Of a stretch of 64,000 nucleotides of DNA, positions 1 to 12,302 are shown piece after piece. The stretch covers positions 25,956,602 through 26,020,601 of the forward strand of contig OZ020313.1 of assembly GCA_963971305.1 (NCBI GenBank), given 5' to 3'. The notes below the pieces were generated by a model, which searched no databases, was not told the origin of the DNA, and worked only from the letters and a program-made list of their open reading frames with translations. This DNA comes from Arcuatula senhousia (Eukaryota > Mollusca > Bivalvia > Mytilida > Mytilidae). Position 1 is the stretch's first letter; each line of letters opens with the position of its first letter. A program made the position numbers and the translations under genes.

Positions 1-1691
1 AAATTTTGTTTTGTCATAGGCTGAGATTAGCTAAATCAGCGCAAGGCTTATTTATGATCATGGTGCATTATTGTTCGTATGTAAACATTCCCATATTGAT
101 GTCATGTTGTTATAGGTGACGTCATTCAGTAATGTTTTAGTCTGTCGTCATGTAAACACGTCGCCATATTGGAATCCGTTGTTATGGTGTTTTTTGTAGG
201 TCACTGACCAACGTTTCGAATAAAGTTTCAATTTCGCACAAAAACTTGAAAAAAAAATCGTTTGAAAATTTAATTGGTTTAGAAATTATATTTTGGCTTC
301 GCCAAAACATAATTTCTTTTAAGTTTCTTATGCGAAAACAGAGCTAAAGCTGGCCTTCGGGGGATTATGGGATTGATTTACAAAATGCTACATCCGGTTT
401 GCAGCATTAATACACTTGTCATGTGACCTATATTCTACACTTAGTCGGACTTCGTCCGATATAAACATTCAACATGAAGTAATTATCAACGTCTCCCAAG
501 TTCTAACGAGAACTGCCAAGTAGTTAGACGGTTTCTGTACCAAGTTCAACTGTAACAGCTCAGCCACTTCTGACAGTTGGTCTTGCAAGTTGTTTCCATA
601 GCAAGGAGATTTATAGCTACATGTAATTTTGAAAGTGCACCTGTGTGTCGATTGAAAGCATTCTTCTGGTACAATTCCAGAAGGTGAAAGTTCAAACATA
701 TAAATTAAACTTAGGTCAACCTGCCCACATCGTCAAGAAATGCTTCTACATGTATAATTGTTTGTGATCTATACATGTATTCTCTAAGCTGTGATACTAC
801 CAGCCATTTTCATACACCTATTAACTAGCAAATTGTTTTACTATTGATAATATGAGGCAGGTTTAACCTGTGACGCTCCCGAATTTTTTTTCATTTTTTT
901 TTCTCGAAAATATAAAAAAACTAGCTTTTCTTTTGGGATATGTGTGTGTTTAATGACGTCTAAAATTTTCAATGAAAAAAAGCGTTAAAAAGATGTGGAA
1001 ATTTTGGGAAAACAAGCATGCTACAGCGGAGAGATGTACATGTATGTTGCTCTGACAGTTCAACTATAATGCCTTAGTGCAATATTAGCTTGCCTGAGTT
1101 GTGAACCATGAGAAAATTAATTTGATAAATAATTGAATTCAATCAAATTCTTTTAATTTTTTCAAGTTTATGAGAATATAAACTCCAGATGTAAACAGAG
1201 CTAAAAAATAAGATCATGCAAGAGAAATGGGCTATCCAACACAAAACATGGGGCTAAAATACACACAAAAACAGAGCATGTACAACCATGTTGACACCCA
1301 AAAAAAGATTCATGGGGTCACCTTAGTGTACTGAACGTAAAAAGGGGTTCCAAGCAATTTTGCCAAAAATTTGCACAAAAATTGCAAAATTTTCTGAGTA
1401 AAGGGGATCCCACCCCGGAACCCCTCCTCTGGACCATCTGCTGACAAGTACACTTATGTGGCATCAGGAGACATTGGTGGCTGACACATGTACATGGTTC
1501 ATCTTGATTTTAATTTTCAATTGTTGATTCATGTCAGTGGTGTCACAAACACTTATTCCACATTTAATTATTTTCTATAAATTACTGCACATACATTTGT
1601 AACTTGAATTTGATATTTTGTAACGACTGTACATAGCTTAAATTTCATACATACTTTGAAAATTATGTTGCTTTTAATTCATATTTTGTAG
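1..1691. other. 5' flank of the MFSD5 gene, no gene seen
   Basis: I find no convincing coding sequence in this stretch. It contains two short hairpins with a TTC apex (281-317 and 445-459), a CRE-like TGACGTCA at 117-124 and several TACATGTA octamers. At its right end a T-rich run ending in TTTTGTAG (to 1691) looks like a 3' splice acceptor, so a non-coding first exon of the downstream gene may lie somewhere in or beyond this region. Promoter elements were not identified with confidence. Confidence 0.4.
281..317. repeat. Hairpin with 17-bp stem and TTC loop
   Basis: Arms 281-297 and 301-317 are reverse complements with one mismatch, separated by the 3-nt loop TTC. The core reads GGCTTCGCC. 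A shorter hairpin with the same TTC apex follows at 445-459. They could be small mobile palindromes or relics of pearl-like stem-loops; function is unknown. Confidence 0.6.
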
Positions 1692-1692
1692 G
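1680..1692 (+). promoter_or_regulatory. Candidate 3' splice acceptor in 5' UTR
   Basis: A T-rich tract ending in TTTTGTAG directly precedes GATGATTTG, 38 bases before the MFSD5 start codon. This fits an acceptor that would join a remote non-coding exon to the coding exon. It is inferred from the motif only. Confidence 0.35.
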
Positions 1693-1729
1693 ATGATTTG
1701 AACAGTCTGTAAAAGAAGAGTCTTTGAAG

Positions 1730-3118
1730 ATGGCTTCAGAAGCAACAGGAGGCCAGTCCATGCTGATATTTGAATCATTTTCCTTTTTTGTCTTGCTGGG
1801 CGTATGTGCCATATTACAGGTCCTGGCCCACAGAACAAGAAAAGATGAATCTGTTGGCAACAATCCTCAATTCCTGAAGTTTCAGAGAACATACTTTGCA
1901 GCCTATCTCCTTGCCATGTTTGCCGATTGGTTACAAGGTCCCTATTTATATAAACTTTACTCCTATTATGGTTTTCAAGAGCCACAAATAGCAGTCTTGT
2001 ATGCATTTGGATTTGCTTCTTCAGTCATCTTTGGTACTTGGACACACATTGCTGCCGATAACTTTGGGAGAAAGAAATTATGTTTGTTTTTTACTATTGT
2101 TTATTCTCTTTCCTGTTTCCTGAAACTATCAAGAAGTTATGGGATCCTCATCATAGGTCGAATTTTAGGTGGACTTGCAACTTCAGTACTTTTCAGTGCA
2201 TTTGAAGCTTGGTACATTCATGAACATTTAGAAACGCATGATTTTCCAAAAGAGTGGATTTCAGTCACTTTTGCAAAAGCATCATTTTGGAATGGAGTCC
2301 TTGCTGTAGTTGCTGGAGTCAGTACAAATATCGTGTCTGAATGGTTTGGGCTTGGTCCAGTGGCTCCCTACATGCTTGCAGTACCGTTTCTCATCTTTGC
2401 TGGAATCATTGTTTTCACTCATTGGAATGAGAATAGTGCTGTGCACAAGTTAAAGTTTAAAAAGCAATGTGGTGAAGGATTCAGGAAAATTGTTACACAG
2501 GAAGAGATATTTATGATTGGAGCAGTTGAAGCACTGTACGAGAGTGTTATCTACATTATTATATTTCTATGGACACCTATTCTGGAACCTGGAAAGCCAT
2601 TGCTTGGAATAGTATTCTCAAGTTTCATGATCAGCATTTTGATTGGACAAGCATTCTTTCAGATAATCGTTGCTAAGAAGAAATTATCGGTGTCCATTCT
2701 ATTGTTGATATCAACAGGCATCGCCTTCACAGCAAACTTAATTTTGGTAATATCAACACATCCACAAAATCAGACATACGATTTGACATATGCAGCATTG
2801 ATACTCTTTCAAATTGCTGTTGGATTATATTTCCCGTCAATGGGATTTCTAAGAAGTCATATCATTCCGGACACTCACAGATGGAGCATAATTAACTGGT
2901 TCAGAGTTCCGATAAACATCATTGCATGCATAGTACTGATGTTATTACATGAAGACGCTTTTCAACATGGGAATAAGATGATTTTTGTTATTTGTGTCGT
3001 GTTACTATTTTTAGCTATGTTGAGTGGTTATCGGCTGCATAATTTATCGAAGAAACATGAAGGGTTACAACAAGAAGCTGCTTGGTTAGAAACAGATCAT
3101 ATTGTTAACATTTTCTAA
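1730..3118 (+). CDS. MFSD5: MFSD5-type molybdate-anion transporter
   Basis: This single-exon frame encodes a 462-residue membrane protein of the major facilitator superfamily, closest to MFSD5 (molybdate-anion transporter). Family knowledge assigns it high-affinity molybdate uptake across the plasma membrane, feeding molybdenum-cofactor synthesis. Visible signatures, numbered from the chosen Met, are ADWLQGPYLYKLY (65-77), the MFS loop motif around DNFGRKK (110-116), FEAWYIHEH (158-166) with HDFP following, GLGPVAP (207-213), GLYFPSMGFLR (365-375) and NWFRVP (389-394). About twelve hydrophobic segments span the chain and the length is close to the roughly 450 residues of the vertebrate protein. 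The ATG at 1730 is preferred: it has A at -3 and G at +4, and the open frame just upstream offers only TTG. A short upstream ATG at 1693 is followed by a stop after two codons. No intron interrupts the coding region, as in human MFSD5. An NQT sequon lies at 347. Confidence 0.95.
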   Translation: MASEATGGQSMLIFESFSFFVLLGVCAILQVLAHRTRKDESVGNNPQFLKFQRTYFAAYLLAMFADWLQGPYLYKLYSYYGFQEPQIAVLYAFGFASSVIFGTWTHIAADNFGRKKLCLFFTIVYSLSCFLKLSRSYGILIIGRILGGLATSVLFSAFEAWYIHEHLETHDFPKEWISVTFAKASFWNGVLAVVAGVSTNIVSEWFGLGPVAPYMLAVPFLIFAGIIVFTHWNENSAVHKLKFKKQCGEGFRKIVTQEEIFMIGAVEALYESVIYIIIFLWTPILEPGKPLLGIVFSSFMISILIGQAFFQIIVAKKKLSVSILLLISTGIAFTANLILVISTHPQNQTYDLTYAALILFQIAVGLYFPSMGFLRSHIIPDTHRWSIINWFRVPINIIACIVLMLLHEDAFQHGNKMIFVICVVLLFLAMLSGYRLHNLSKKHEGLQQEAAWLETDHIVNIF

Positions 3119-3417
3119 AAAAATATTTTAAATTGTTCATGTGCATTGTCATGATTGTTAATAATTTCTTTTTTCCTTGTGTTTTGTATATTCACTCATT
3201 GTTATGAATATTATTGTTAATTATTTACATAAGGGTAAAAGCTTCATTTTCATTATTGTACAGAGATATTAACATCATTCTATCATTCACATGTACATGT
3301 ATTTTCTTTTTTCATTAATAGATGAATGTAACATTATTTTAGTACAATTCAAATGCATCTCCTATTTTCAATGTTATCTTTTCCATGCATTTCAAGTATT
3401 TATAGTACAACTAATGA
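3119..3417. other. Proximal 3' UTR / flank of MFSD5
   Basis: AT-rich sequence after the stop codon with no coding potential. I see no canonical AATAAA before 3455, where one lies inside the adjacent foldback element. The true 3' end of the transcript cannot be set from sequence. Confidence 0.4.
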
Positions 3418-3559
3418 GGGGTGGCGAATATCAATTTTAATGTCACCAGTCTCAAATAAAGCCAGGATTCAACAAGTGTGCCGAACTTGTTCTGCACACG
3501 AGTTGAATCCCCTAGCATTATTCGACACAAGTGACATTTAAATTGATTTTTGTCACCCC
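3418..3559. mobile_element. Foldback MITE, about 142 bp
   Basis: The ends are imperfect inverted repeats of about 29 bp (3418-3446 and 3531-3559, starting GGGGTGGC and ending GTCACCCC). A second inner pair, GGATTCAAC with GTTGAATCC, forms a stem in the middle. There is no coding capacity. It lies 300 bp downstream of the MFSD5 stop codon and carries an AATAAA at 3455-3460 that could serve as a polyadenylation signal for that gene. Confidence 0.65.
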
Positions 3560-5990
3560 AATTACACATGTTACATGTTTGTAGTTATACTATTTATTAT
3601 ATAGATAATTTGGATAAACGTGACAACTGAAATTATTGATTGATGAATTGTGTATTGCAGACTTATCTATGTTACATGTACATATTTTTCGCCGGAAAGT
3701 TCACGAGAGTTAGGTTAATTTGAACACACAAAGTAGATAAATCCTGTAATTAATTCTGTGAAAATTTAGAAATTTATTTAACTCGGAAATCACAAAATTT
3801 CATCTATATCTATATAATAAAAAATGAATCTAAGAATTGCAAACTATTCATTGGTCCTGTCAGAAATCATGTACAGATACATGTAGGTCCTTCAAAACCT
3901 GTTATTGTGCAGGACCTGATGGTTGGCAACAATTAAGTAGAATAATTTATACATAGAGAGCAGGGCTGTCAAGTTTTTATGAGCTGCATGCGTGAGATTT
4001 GAAGATCAAAGGCAAAAATTAAAAGATAAAGAAATTTGCCGCCAAATTATTGACTAGATGCATGAGTCTTATGCAAGTTGCATGACACTTGACAGGTCTT
4101 GTCTAGCTGCTGACTACCAATATTTTCAGGAATAACTCTAGGATCCCCTTCTTCTGTACAAAAACAATAAATATTTTATCCAAGATAAAAGCATCTCATT
4201 ACATGTAATTTAAAAGAAAGGTGTGACACCAGATACGGCAATACTGCATTTGTATAGCTTCCCTGCAGGCCCCAATGTCTGACAATGTCTGTCGGAAAAT
4301 AAAACTGTTTTCATCTCTGATCTTACCATTTTCAATTATAATTCAAAACTTCAACTTGTGTAATCAAAGAAAAGCTGAGAGCATGTATACTGTGAAAGAT
4401 TTATCATGTCATGTTCATGTCTGAATGAATGAAAACTATTTCTATAATTTTTTATCATGTCTTATTTTCAATATGTCTTAATGTCTTAGTAGCACAGAAT
4501 GACTGTGAATCATGAAAACGGATAAATAATTCTTTTTGAATCTCATATGCAATGAACATAAATTGTACAAAATGTAGGTACAGAAAAAAGAATAAATCTT
4601 ATCAATGTTAAGATCAAATTAAGATATTATGAACATTATATTTCTTTGAGTAAACCCATCAAGATTTTTTTTCATAATCAGTGTAATCAAAATTAGCCCA
4701 TACATTAAATTGGTCTTAGCCCCGTAGGACCAATGTATGGGCTGATTTTAATTAGACTGTTTTCATATTATACATGTAATGTTAATTATAATGGTGGATC
4801 TACAATGTATTGTGATTGCAAGAGAGAGATTAAATTCACCCTCATCTTTGGGTTAAAGACTAATTAACAAAAACCTAAGAGAAAGGGAGACAACTACTCT
4901 TAAAATTATTTGAATGTTTTATTAAGTTCTATACAGAGAATCAAAAGCTTCTTGGTGTCAGGTTGAAAAAGGAATAGTTGAAACTCTTAATTTTTTTATA
5001 TGATAATTATGTCATGTCAATGGTTTGATTGTCTTACAATTTGGCATTTACTGTTAAATTGTTTAATTACATGTTCTTACAAAATGTACTTCTTCAAGTT
5101 TTGGAGAAAATAAGACAACCCAATTTCATTTTAGCTTTTAAAGTGTAAAATAATTCCCTATTTTTGAAATTAGTGAGTTATCTCCCATTTGCAAGAGTTA
5201 TCCTCCATTACGGTAGATAAATTACATTGCAATGAATGAAAAAAATTAGGTTTTTATTTTCTATAAATAATTTAATGGACTTATTGTATCTAGTTAGGTT
5301 AGGGAAACATGTTAAATACATTTTTGAAAATAAGTATAATTAACTGTTAGAATTTATTTGACCAACTAAAAAATAAATGCAGATAAACTTAAATTTTCCC
5401 ACAGTGACTAGTATAAAATACCTTCTAATCTGTAAATGGGAGATAGCTCATTATAAAGACGAAAAGAGGGAATTCCCCTTAATGTCGATTTTCTTCTTCT
5501 TGCCCATGTTTTTTTTGGTTTTTTTTTCATTCTTCATTTTATTAAAGCCATTTTATGACAATTACTGTTAATTGTCAAGCTTCCATTGTGGTAGAAAGGG
5601 TTTTAATAAGAAAATGAATATACATGGAATTTGCCTATCTATACCTACCCAATATTTCCAGGCTTAGACATGTTAGAAGCAGATAACAAACATGTTATGC
5701 AGTGTTCTCACCATGTTCTAATAGCACTCTGGCAATGAAATGCTATCTGGTTCGATTGGGATATTATCTGAAATGTTCTTTGATATAATGAAATATACAT
5801 GTATCAAATTGAAATGTGATAATATATAAAGGTAATAAATTGTGAATGTGAAATTTATACCAGGATGCATTTAAAACTCTGAGGAAAAAATAAATGCATT
5901 TTAGTTCGCCAAAATATTATGGGTTTGTTAATGCAAGGGTTTTTTTTCTTTTTATGATGGATATTTATAATATCCTTTGCTGAGGATGCC
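3560..5990. other. Intergenic AT-rich stretch with small hairpins
   Basis: No gene is supported. It holds an imperfect hairpin at 4689-4749 (arms with TAGCCCATACAT and ATGTATGGGCTG) and a diverged inverted pair, GTTATCTCCCATTTG near 5176 with its complement near 5440, which may bound an old MITE of about 290 bp. Short open frames here lack any recognisable similarity. Confidence 0.4.
4689..4749. repeat. Imperfect hairpin
   Basis: Arms of 18 bp (4689-4706 and 4732-4749) pair with one or two mismatches, and an inner TTGGTC/GACCAA segment extends the fold. It resembles a small palindromic MITE; no target duplication was recognised. Confidence 0.5.
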
Positions 5991-7324
5991 TTAATAGGCG
6001 AGCGGCGGAAAGGGTCTTGAAAAAAATTTAAATTACCCAAAAACCTCATGGGATATTTTTAACTATATTGATAGTTTAATATTTCAGCTTTAATAATATC
6101 GATGTTTGCCATTTGGAATCTGGTCAGAACATGAAAAAATTAAAGGTCAAAGGTCACTACCCAAAATCTAAAAGTTTGAGTCTGCAAACATTAAGCCAAT
6201 AAGGCAACTAAAATGTCACAAAATGTAGTTAAAAGTTAGAAAATACAGACTAAATATTACTTACATATATAAGTGAATATAAATCATTCACTTTTGGTCT
6301 CCTTGAAGAAATTTAGTAGGTCAATTTTTCTATTTTTAGAAAAGGGTCAAATTATTTTGATTTTTGTGTATAAAAGTTTGAATTGCGAAAAAAAGAAATC
6401 ACATTTTCACTCACTTTTTTCCTCTATTTGTAAAACATTATCTTATCTTTCGTTTGTAACAAAAATAAATGGTTCAAATGTGTTCATTGACTCAAAAACA
6501 CCACATTTGTGGATTATGCCAGAATATTAGGTTTTTAATAAAAAGTGTACTGAGTTACCATTAACATGTTTAAAACGGAATAGGAATCAAAAACCAACAA
6601 CAATATCTTAAATCCAACTAGCTAAGTAGAGAACAATAACTTTGCACAGAAAAAAAGAAAGAAAATCATCGAAAAACTAACCAAAAAACACATAAGAGTT
6701 AAAGGAGACTGGACACGATTTTTGATATTTTTATATTAGATCTTATTATCATCATAAACAGTAAAAAAACACCATAAAACTAATCAATTCTCCCGAATAA
6801 GATCACAATTTGAGTAATTAGCATCACATTTTATCGCTTTCGCCGATCCAGAAAATTTTAATGAGATAGGCGTCACGTGACCTGATGACGCAATATGGGC
6901 CAGTTGTCGTTTTACTGCATAAGAAATTAATGGCAATTAATGTAATATGATATATCGTTTTTGATTAAACAAAATAAATGAATATGGGAATTTTTTCTGA
7001 ATTTCTATATTCAGCCATGGATATTGAAAATATCTTAAAAGATTGACCCATTATTATTTAGAATAGCGACTCAAATATAGGGTCTAAATATACCAAATGG
7101 CTTATTTATAATGCGTTCTCATTTAATTTTTAAAATTCTCATCAAGGGCGTTTGAACAACAATCAAGCAAAAATGTATCAATACTGCATATTTTTAGCCT
7201 TTGTATGCTAAAATTGACACAATGGCTATAAATTTTGCACTCTCAATTTTTCGCTACTCCGTTTTGATGATTTCAGCATACCAAAAGTAGTTAAATGCTT
7301 AAACTATGTATTTTCTTCTATTAT

Positions 7325-7960
7325 TTTACTCACCAGATCCAAATGCTATCATTCCGACCTACTGTATGCTGGATTCTGTATTATTTGTAAACTTTTAGTT
7401 TTTCATGTCCGTATGCTAGCATTCCGACCTGGCGTATGCTGGATTCCTCATTATTTGCATGATATTGGTTTTTCAGGTCCGTATGCTAGCATTCCGAACT
7501 GGTGTATGCTGGATTCTGTATTTTTTGCATGATTTTGGTTTTTCAGGTCCGTATGCGATTTAGGTTTTTCAGGTCTGACCTGGAGTATGCCTGATTCTGT
7601 TTCTGTGTTATTTTGCATGATTTTGGTTTTTTAGGTCCGTGGGCTAGCATTCCGACCTTGCGTAAGCTGGATTCTGTATTATTTATTTAATTTTGGTTTT
7701 CGGGTCCGTATGCGGATTGCCAGCCTTCCGATCTGGTTTGCTAGATGATAATACTACATACATGTATTTTGGGGCTTACATTCCGGTTAGGTGTTTAAAT
7801 ATTTGCTGGATTCTGTGTTATTTGTATAATTTAGGGGTCTCAGGTCCAAATGCTATCATCCCAACATGGTGAATGCTGATGTTAATGTACATATTCTTGT
7901 TAATAAAGATCTGAGTGCTGACATTCCGAATTTGGTATGAGCAGATTTAGTTTTAGTACT
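7325..7960 (+). repeat. Left 70-bp tandem array
   Basis: Repeats with the core CCGTATGCTAGCATTCCGAC begin near 7342, 7412 and 7482, spaced 70 bp, followed by decayed copies to about 7960. Units also share GTATGCTGGATTCTG and a T-rich linker ending in CAGGTC. This is the inverted counterpart of the array at 14290-14790. Confidence 0.8.
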
Positions 7961-8389
7961 GTAGAGTCACATTAAATCTGATAAATATAGATTATGTATA
8001 AAGACTTAACACTCTCACATTGTTTTATTATTTTTTATCTGCAATTTGACAATTGCACGAAATTTACATTTTCAGTTCTTGACTAGATCACTGCTTACAA
8101 ACCCAACAAGGTTCAGTGTTGACCAATGATAAAAAACAAACAATGACAACAAACAGAGAAAAATCACGTTGACATAGACATGTCAATGTTTCTTTAATAC
8201 TTCAATGTTAAACTGCATTGATATTTTCTGTTCTGACGATATTTAATACTAGTACTTCCTCGTAGTGATGAAGTGTTGAAGAAAGTTTGACGAAATTTCT
8301 TGAAAACAAGAGAAAAGAGAAGTAAATCCTAGTATGATATTAAATGACAAATGCATATTCTGCAAACAAATCGAATACAAAAACAAAAA
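7961..8389. other. Stretch with no recognised feature
   Basis: AT-rich sequence inside the large inverted structure. I see no gene, tandem repeat or clear inverted repeat here. Confidence 0.3.
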
Positions 8390-8845
8390 ACCGCCATATG
8401 CTGATGATGATATTGCTCCAACTGCAATGAAAGTCCCTTAGTGAGCACTGTCATCACATACCCCCCACGTGGCTACGGTTTATTTTGAGTAAGGAGTCAC
8501 AAGTCAGCGTTGTCGTCTTTCCAAGTCAGCTTGTTAGACAGGAAGTAGATGATTCACAGACCTGAAAACTTATCCCACCACATGGGACCCCTACCTATTC
8601 AAGTTACATACCAAATATCAAAAGCGTACTACTAATAGTTGCTGAAAAATCTGTTACGAAAATAATTTACCGAAAAAAGTCAGCTTGTTAACCATGAAGT
8701 TGATAATCGACAGACCTGCAAATGTATCCTGAATCCTGAATTATTAATTTCTGAGAAAACTGTTATGGAATATTGATCACGGACAGACGGACAAGTGAAA
8801 ACATTATACGATTCGCAAATTCGTTGGGTGGGATATAAAAATATG
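8390..8845 (-). mobile_element. Pearl-like element, family C, fragment
   Basis: On the minus strand this begins with a stem-loop-like head (CCCACCCAACGAA, near 8830), then a GTCCGTCTGTCCG microsatellite remnant, then repeats of about 170 bp containing TCAGCTTGTTA and GACAGACCTG. The same head and order occur on the plus strand at 43487. It is degenerate and has no coding capacity. Confidence 0.55.
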
Positions 8846-10569
8846 TCAATGAAATAAAGCCAATAAATTTATTTTTGAATTCAGTCTCTTGTTGAACTTG
8901 TACAATGTATAATTATGTAGTACAGATTCACACACAAATTGTTCACAAAAATACAGTAACTGTTTCTTTAATCCAAATCTAAATTAACTAGGTGGCATTT
9001 TTGCATAGGTCGGTAAATTTCTTCCACTTTCTTATAATATTTCCTTTTTAAAGATATTCCGGACCATCGATAGAATCATTCATGTTGGTTATTGCTGTTT
9101 GTTTCTTTAAACATTTTTCTCTGTCTCTAAAATCCAGATGGAAGGGCTGGACCTATTTGACTTTCAACTTCTTAAGTGGTCTGAAAAAATAAAATATAGA
9201 TAATTTTAGATAGTCGGAGAATTATGATCAACTTATTGTATATGTATGATGTACTGAAAATGATTTATGTAATAGAGTTAATAGTAATGCATATAATGCT
9301 AGGGACAACCACATGACATGTACCTGTTGTGGTGCTCATTTTAAAAGACAGCCCCCAACAGTGACATCTTGAGTTCGAAAGATGAAAATCGAATTCAAAC
9401 TGTTCAAAAAGTTAAGAATTATAAATGGTTAAGTATTTCATGCGTTATTTTTTTTTCTCTATGTATTCACTTAATTATTTAATTTCATATTTTACATTTA
9501 AGAAGAAAATAATTATCAAACCATTTTTTCTAACCTAAATTTTGTAAACAGTTCGTTATTTATTGCTTTGCCGTCTAAAAGCAGAACAATTTCGGCTATA
9601 TTAGGAAGATGAACATGAAATAGGGTGATAAAAACAAACATAACGAGTGTTAGATGAAATGGAGGAACTAGGGACACGAGCCACATGAAAAAGGACGTTT
9701 GGGTTGGATCGGACAATTTAGCTTCCTCCAGAGGATCCTACGTGTCCTTCTCTAATTGATATATGCAGCAGGGTTCTTTAACGTGTGTTGACATTTTCAC
9801 AACACGGTGAGCACTTTCATTAGCCGTCAGGTTTTTTCGCATTTCATCCTGAAGACACCGGCTTTCATTTTGACAGTTACACTCCAATCCATTCAAGAGC
9901 ATTCAACCACCTGGAGCATATACCCCATGTTTTGAGCGCTCTTTAGTTACTTTTACCGACAGTCTTAATGCTGTAGTGGGTCTTTCTACAGATATATGCA
10001 AAAGTATTCGGTCATCTAATTTTTTTTTCTATTGATTTCTATGTTAAATTAAAAAAATATATATATTCTGAAGTCATATCTAAATGGATTTTAAAAGTTT
10101 TTGCACCAACATATCAAGAAATATTTTTGTTTCATGTCCTTATTTGTCGTTTATTGTATGGTTGCACTATGAAATGGTCACTGTTCAAAGATGAATAAAG
10201 TTTTTATTAAAATTATTTTCATAGAAACATAAGTAAATATTCATGAAAAAGTAATATTATTATGACGTCGCGCACAAAGTTGACTCCACAAACGTAGTTC
10301 GTCTTGAATGCGTTCAATAATATTGATGTTCTGCACGGTGCCCGAATCTCCTTACAATGTATCTACATGTATGTGTCTTCAGCAAAGTCATCTGTACTCT
10401 AGATATAATTAACAAGTGAATTATCGCCGGGAGCATCTATATTTCGTATTTCAAATCGTTAGAAAGTTTCTGAAATTTATTTTAAATCACTTTTTCTAGT
10501 CAAGGTGTCAAAATCATTTAAATTAACAACTGTGACTGCGTCTTTCGGTAACGGAAAAGAATATAATAT
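8846..10569. other. Unassigned intergenic sequence
   Basis: No supported gene. The part around 9720-9990 is slightly less AT-rich, with a TTCTTTAACGTGTG segment that looks like decayed repeat sequence, but I cannot assign it to a family. Confidence 0.3.
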
Positions 10570-10910
10570 TAGTAATTTTATCTGTATCTGTATCTGTATT
10601 GGTACGTCACAGAATTACCTTAGGGCTACTGTGTGACGGGGATGGTCTGCGCTGGTCTAGTCGCGCGAACAGAGGCGAGTTTTAAAATCCTCTGTTTTGT
10701 TGGTCTGCACCACGGTGTCTTCCAGATGGTTCCAGTCTATAGCGGTGCGAACGAATAAAGAGTTTCTATATTGTTCAGTTTGGTTGGTGGGATTTTTACT
10801 GATCGATTGTTGTTTCTTACATGTTTGTCTATTATGTTAGAAGCGACACAGTCCTTGTAGCTTGTTACTGTTTAAATACTTGAAGTTAAAAAATTACGTA
10901 AAATTATTGT
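10570..10910 (-). pseudogene. LINE 3' end, reverse-transcriptase ORF C-terminus
   Basis: The minus strand from about 10830 to 10660 translates to a segment including SLFVRTAIDWNHLE followed by EDFKTRL. This is the pattern seen at the C-terminus of many non-LTR reverse-transcriptase polyproteins (FxxRTxxxWNxLP, then FKxxL). A stop follows, then an untranslated tail ending in an (ATACAG)n microsatellite at about 10578-10600, typical of a LINE 3' terminus. The rest of the element is missing or too decayed to follow. Confidence 0.6.
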
Positions 10911-10918
10911 TTACGGAA

Positions 10919-11181
10919 GGGACCGACCATTTAACTTGAAGGGGGGGGGCTTGTTTTTTTCCTAAATATATTCTGAAAATAATTTTTAATGAAAAAAATA
11001 TTTTGGCAGCTCAGGGTAAAAAAAAAAAATTCTGAAGAAGGATTTTTTGCCATATAAAATAATGCTAATAATGAAAAAAATATTCTGTAACAATGCCTTC
11101 GAAAAATAAATATCGCGCGGAAACAAAATTTTCTGACCAAAACAGAAATCGAGCCCCCTCTCAAGTTAAATGGTCTGTCCC
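10919..11181. mobile_element. Harbinger-like MITE, copy 1
   Basis: Terminal inverted repeats start GGGACCGACCATTTAACTTG and end with the complement CAAGTTAAATGGTCTGTCCC. The interior is A/T-rich with repeated AATATTTT blocks. TAA follows the right end and GAA precedes the left, so the 3-bp duplication seen in the intact copy at 38937-39216 is probably mutated here. No coding capacity. Confidence 0.75.
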
Positions 11182-12302
11182 TAATGTAACCTGTACGTTG
11201 GCAATTTTTCATCATTTTCACTTTGAATTTTGCATAGTCACAGTGAAAACCTTTTAAAATTTAAAAGGAAATCAGACGAACTTTCGAGAAATTATGAATT
11301 AAAAACTATATTTTCTTTTTTATCCTAAAATAATCTGCTTAATGTTGCAATTACTTCACACACAAAAAAAAACACCCAGAAACATGTTACAGGTGCCAAT
11401 TAAAAGTACACTGACCCGATGTCAAGGTTGTAAATAACAAGGATATGGTGTCCAGTGAAAAGTTATATTTATGTTTCACAATGACGTGTATTGGCATCAG
11501 TAGGACAGCATCAAAAGTTAATTCATAATATTACTTACCTTTTGACTTCATATGTTGTTTGTGTGCTGAATAATCGGTTACGAAATCCATCCGTTTTCAA
11601 AACACTCTTCCGTGTTTGTAAACATTGATGAAGTACTAATGGCGTAATGTAAATAATAGATCTACATGTAGTTCGCTGAATTTCTACGCACTATTTTATC
11701 AAGTCATTTAAGAACAACAAACACAATTTTCTTGATATCTTTAACGTTAATTTCCTAATATACAAAGAGTTTGATAGTTTAGAGAAGAATTTGCACTATA
11801 TTTTGAAAACTCATGTTATATGTAATCGGCCGGGTGGCAGCACGTGGAGCACGAGCTGCTGGTTGACCGTCTTCCACTGTGACCACACAAGAAAAGCGTG
11901 CATGGGTACCTGTATTCAATGCTGTCTTGTCTGACAACACTCGTTGACAACAATCTTGCGGGTAAGCATATATTTTTTTCTAGTTTCGTTACCATGTAAC
12001 ATTATAGTTTGGGTTGGGGGGGGGGGGCATCGGTGCCAGCAGTTTTTGGTCATTTCATTTGTGACACATTAACTTCGGTACGATAAATAATAATTCTGTC
12101 CGGATTCTTCTTTAATTATTTACGCTTGAAAGTATTTTTTTTATATTTGGGACAAATTAATCTGGATTCCGACCAGCTGACCAAATTGCACCACACCGCA
12201 AAGAGAAGGAATCAACAAATGGTCATCCCACTACTTTGCTTTTCAGCATATGACAATTATAAAAGAGTAGAATTGTACGGTAATAGTTAAGCTATTAACC
12301 CT
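11182..12302. other. Intergenic, one GC-richer island
   Basis: Mostly featureless AT-rich DNA. The island at 11828-11960 has higher GC content and ends in CTTGCGG followed by GTAAGCATA, a plausible splice donor. One frame (HKKSVHGYLYSMLSCLTT) is open through the donor from about 11887. I do not recognise the product, and an opposite-strand reading is also open, so this is only an exon candidate. A poly-G run lies at about 12013-12027. Confidence 0.25.
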
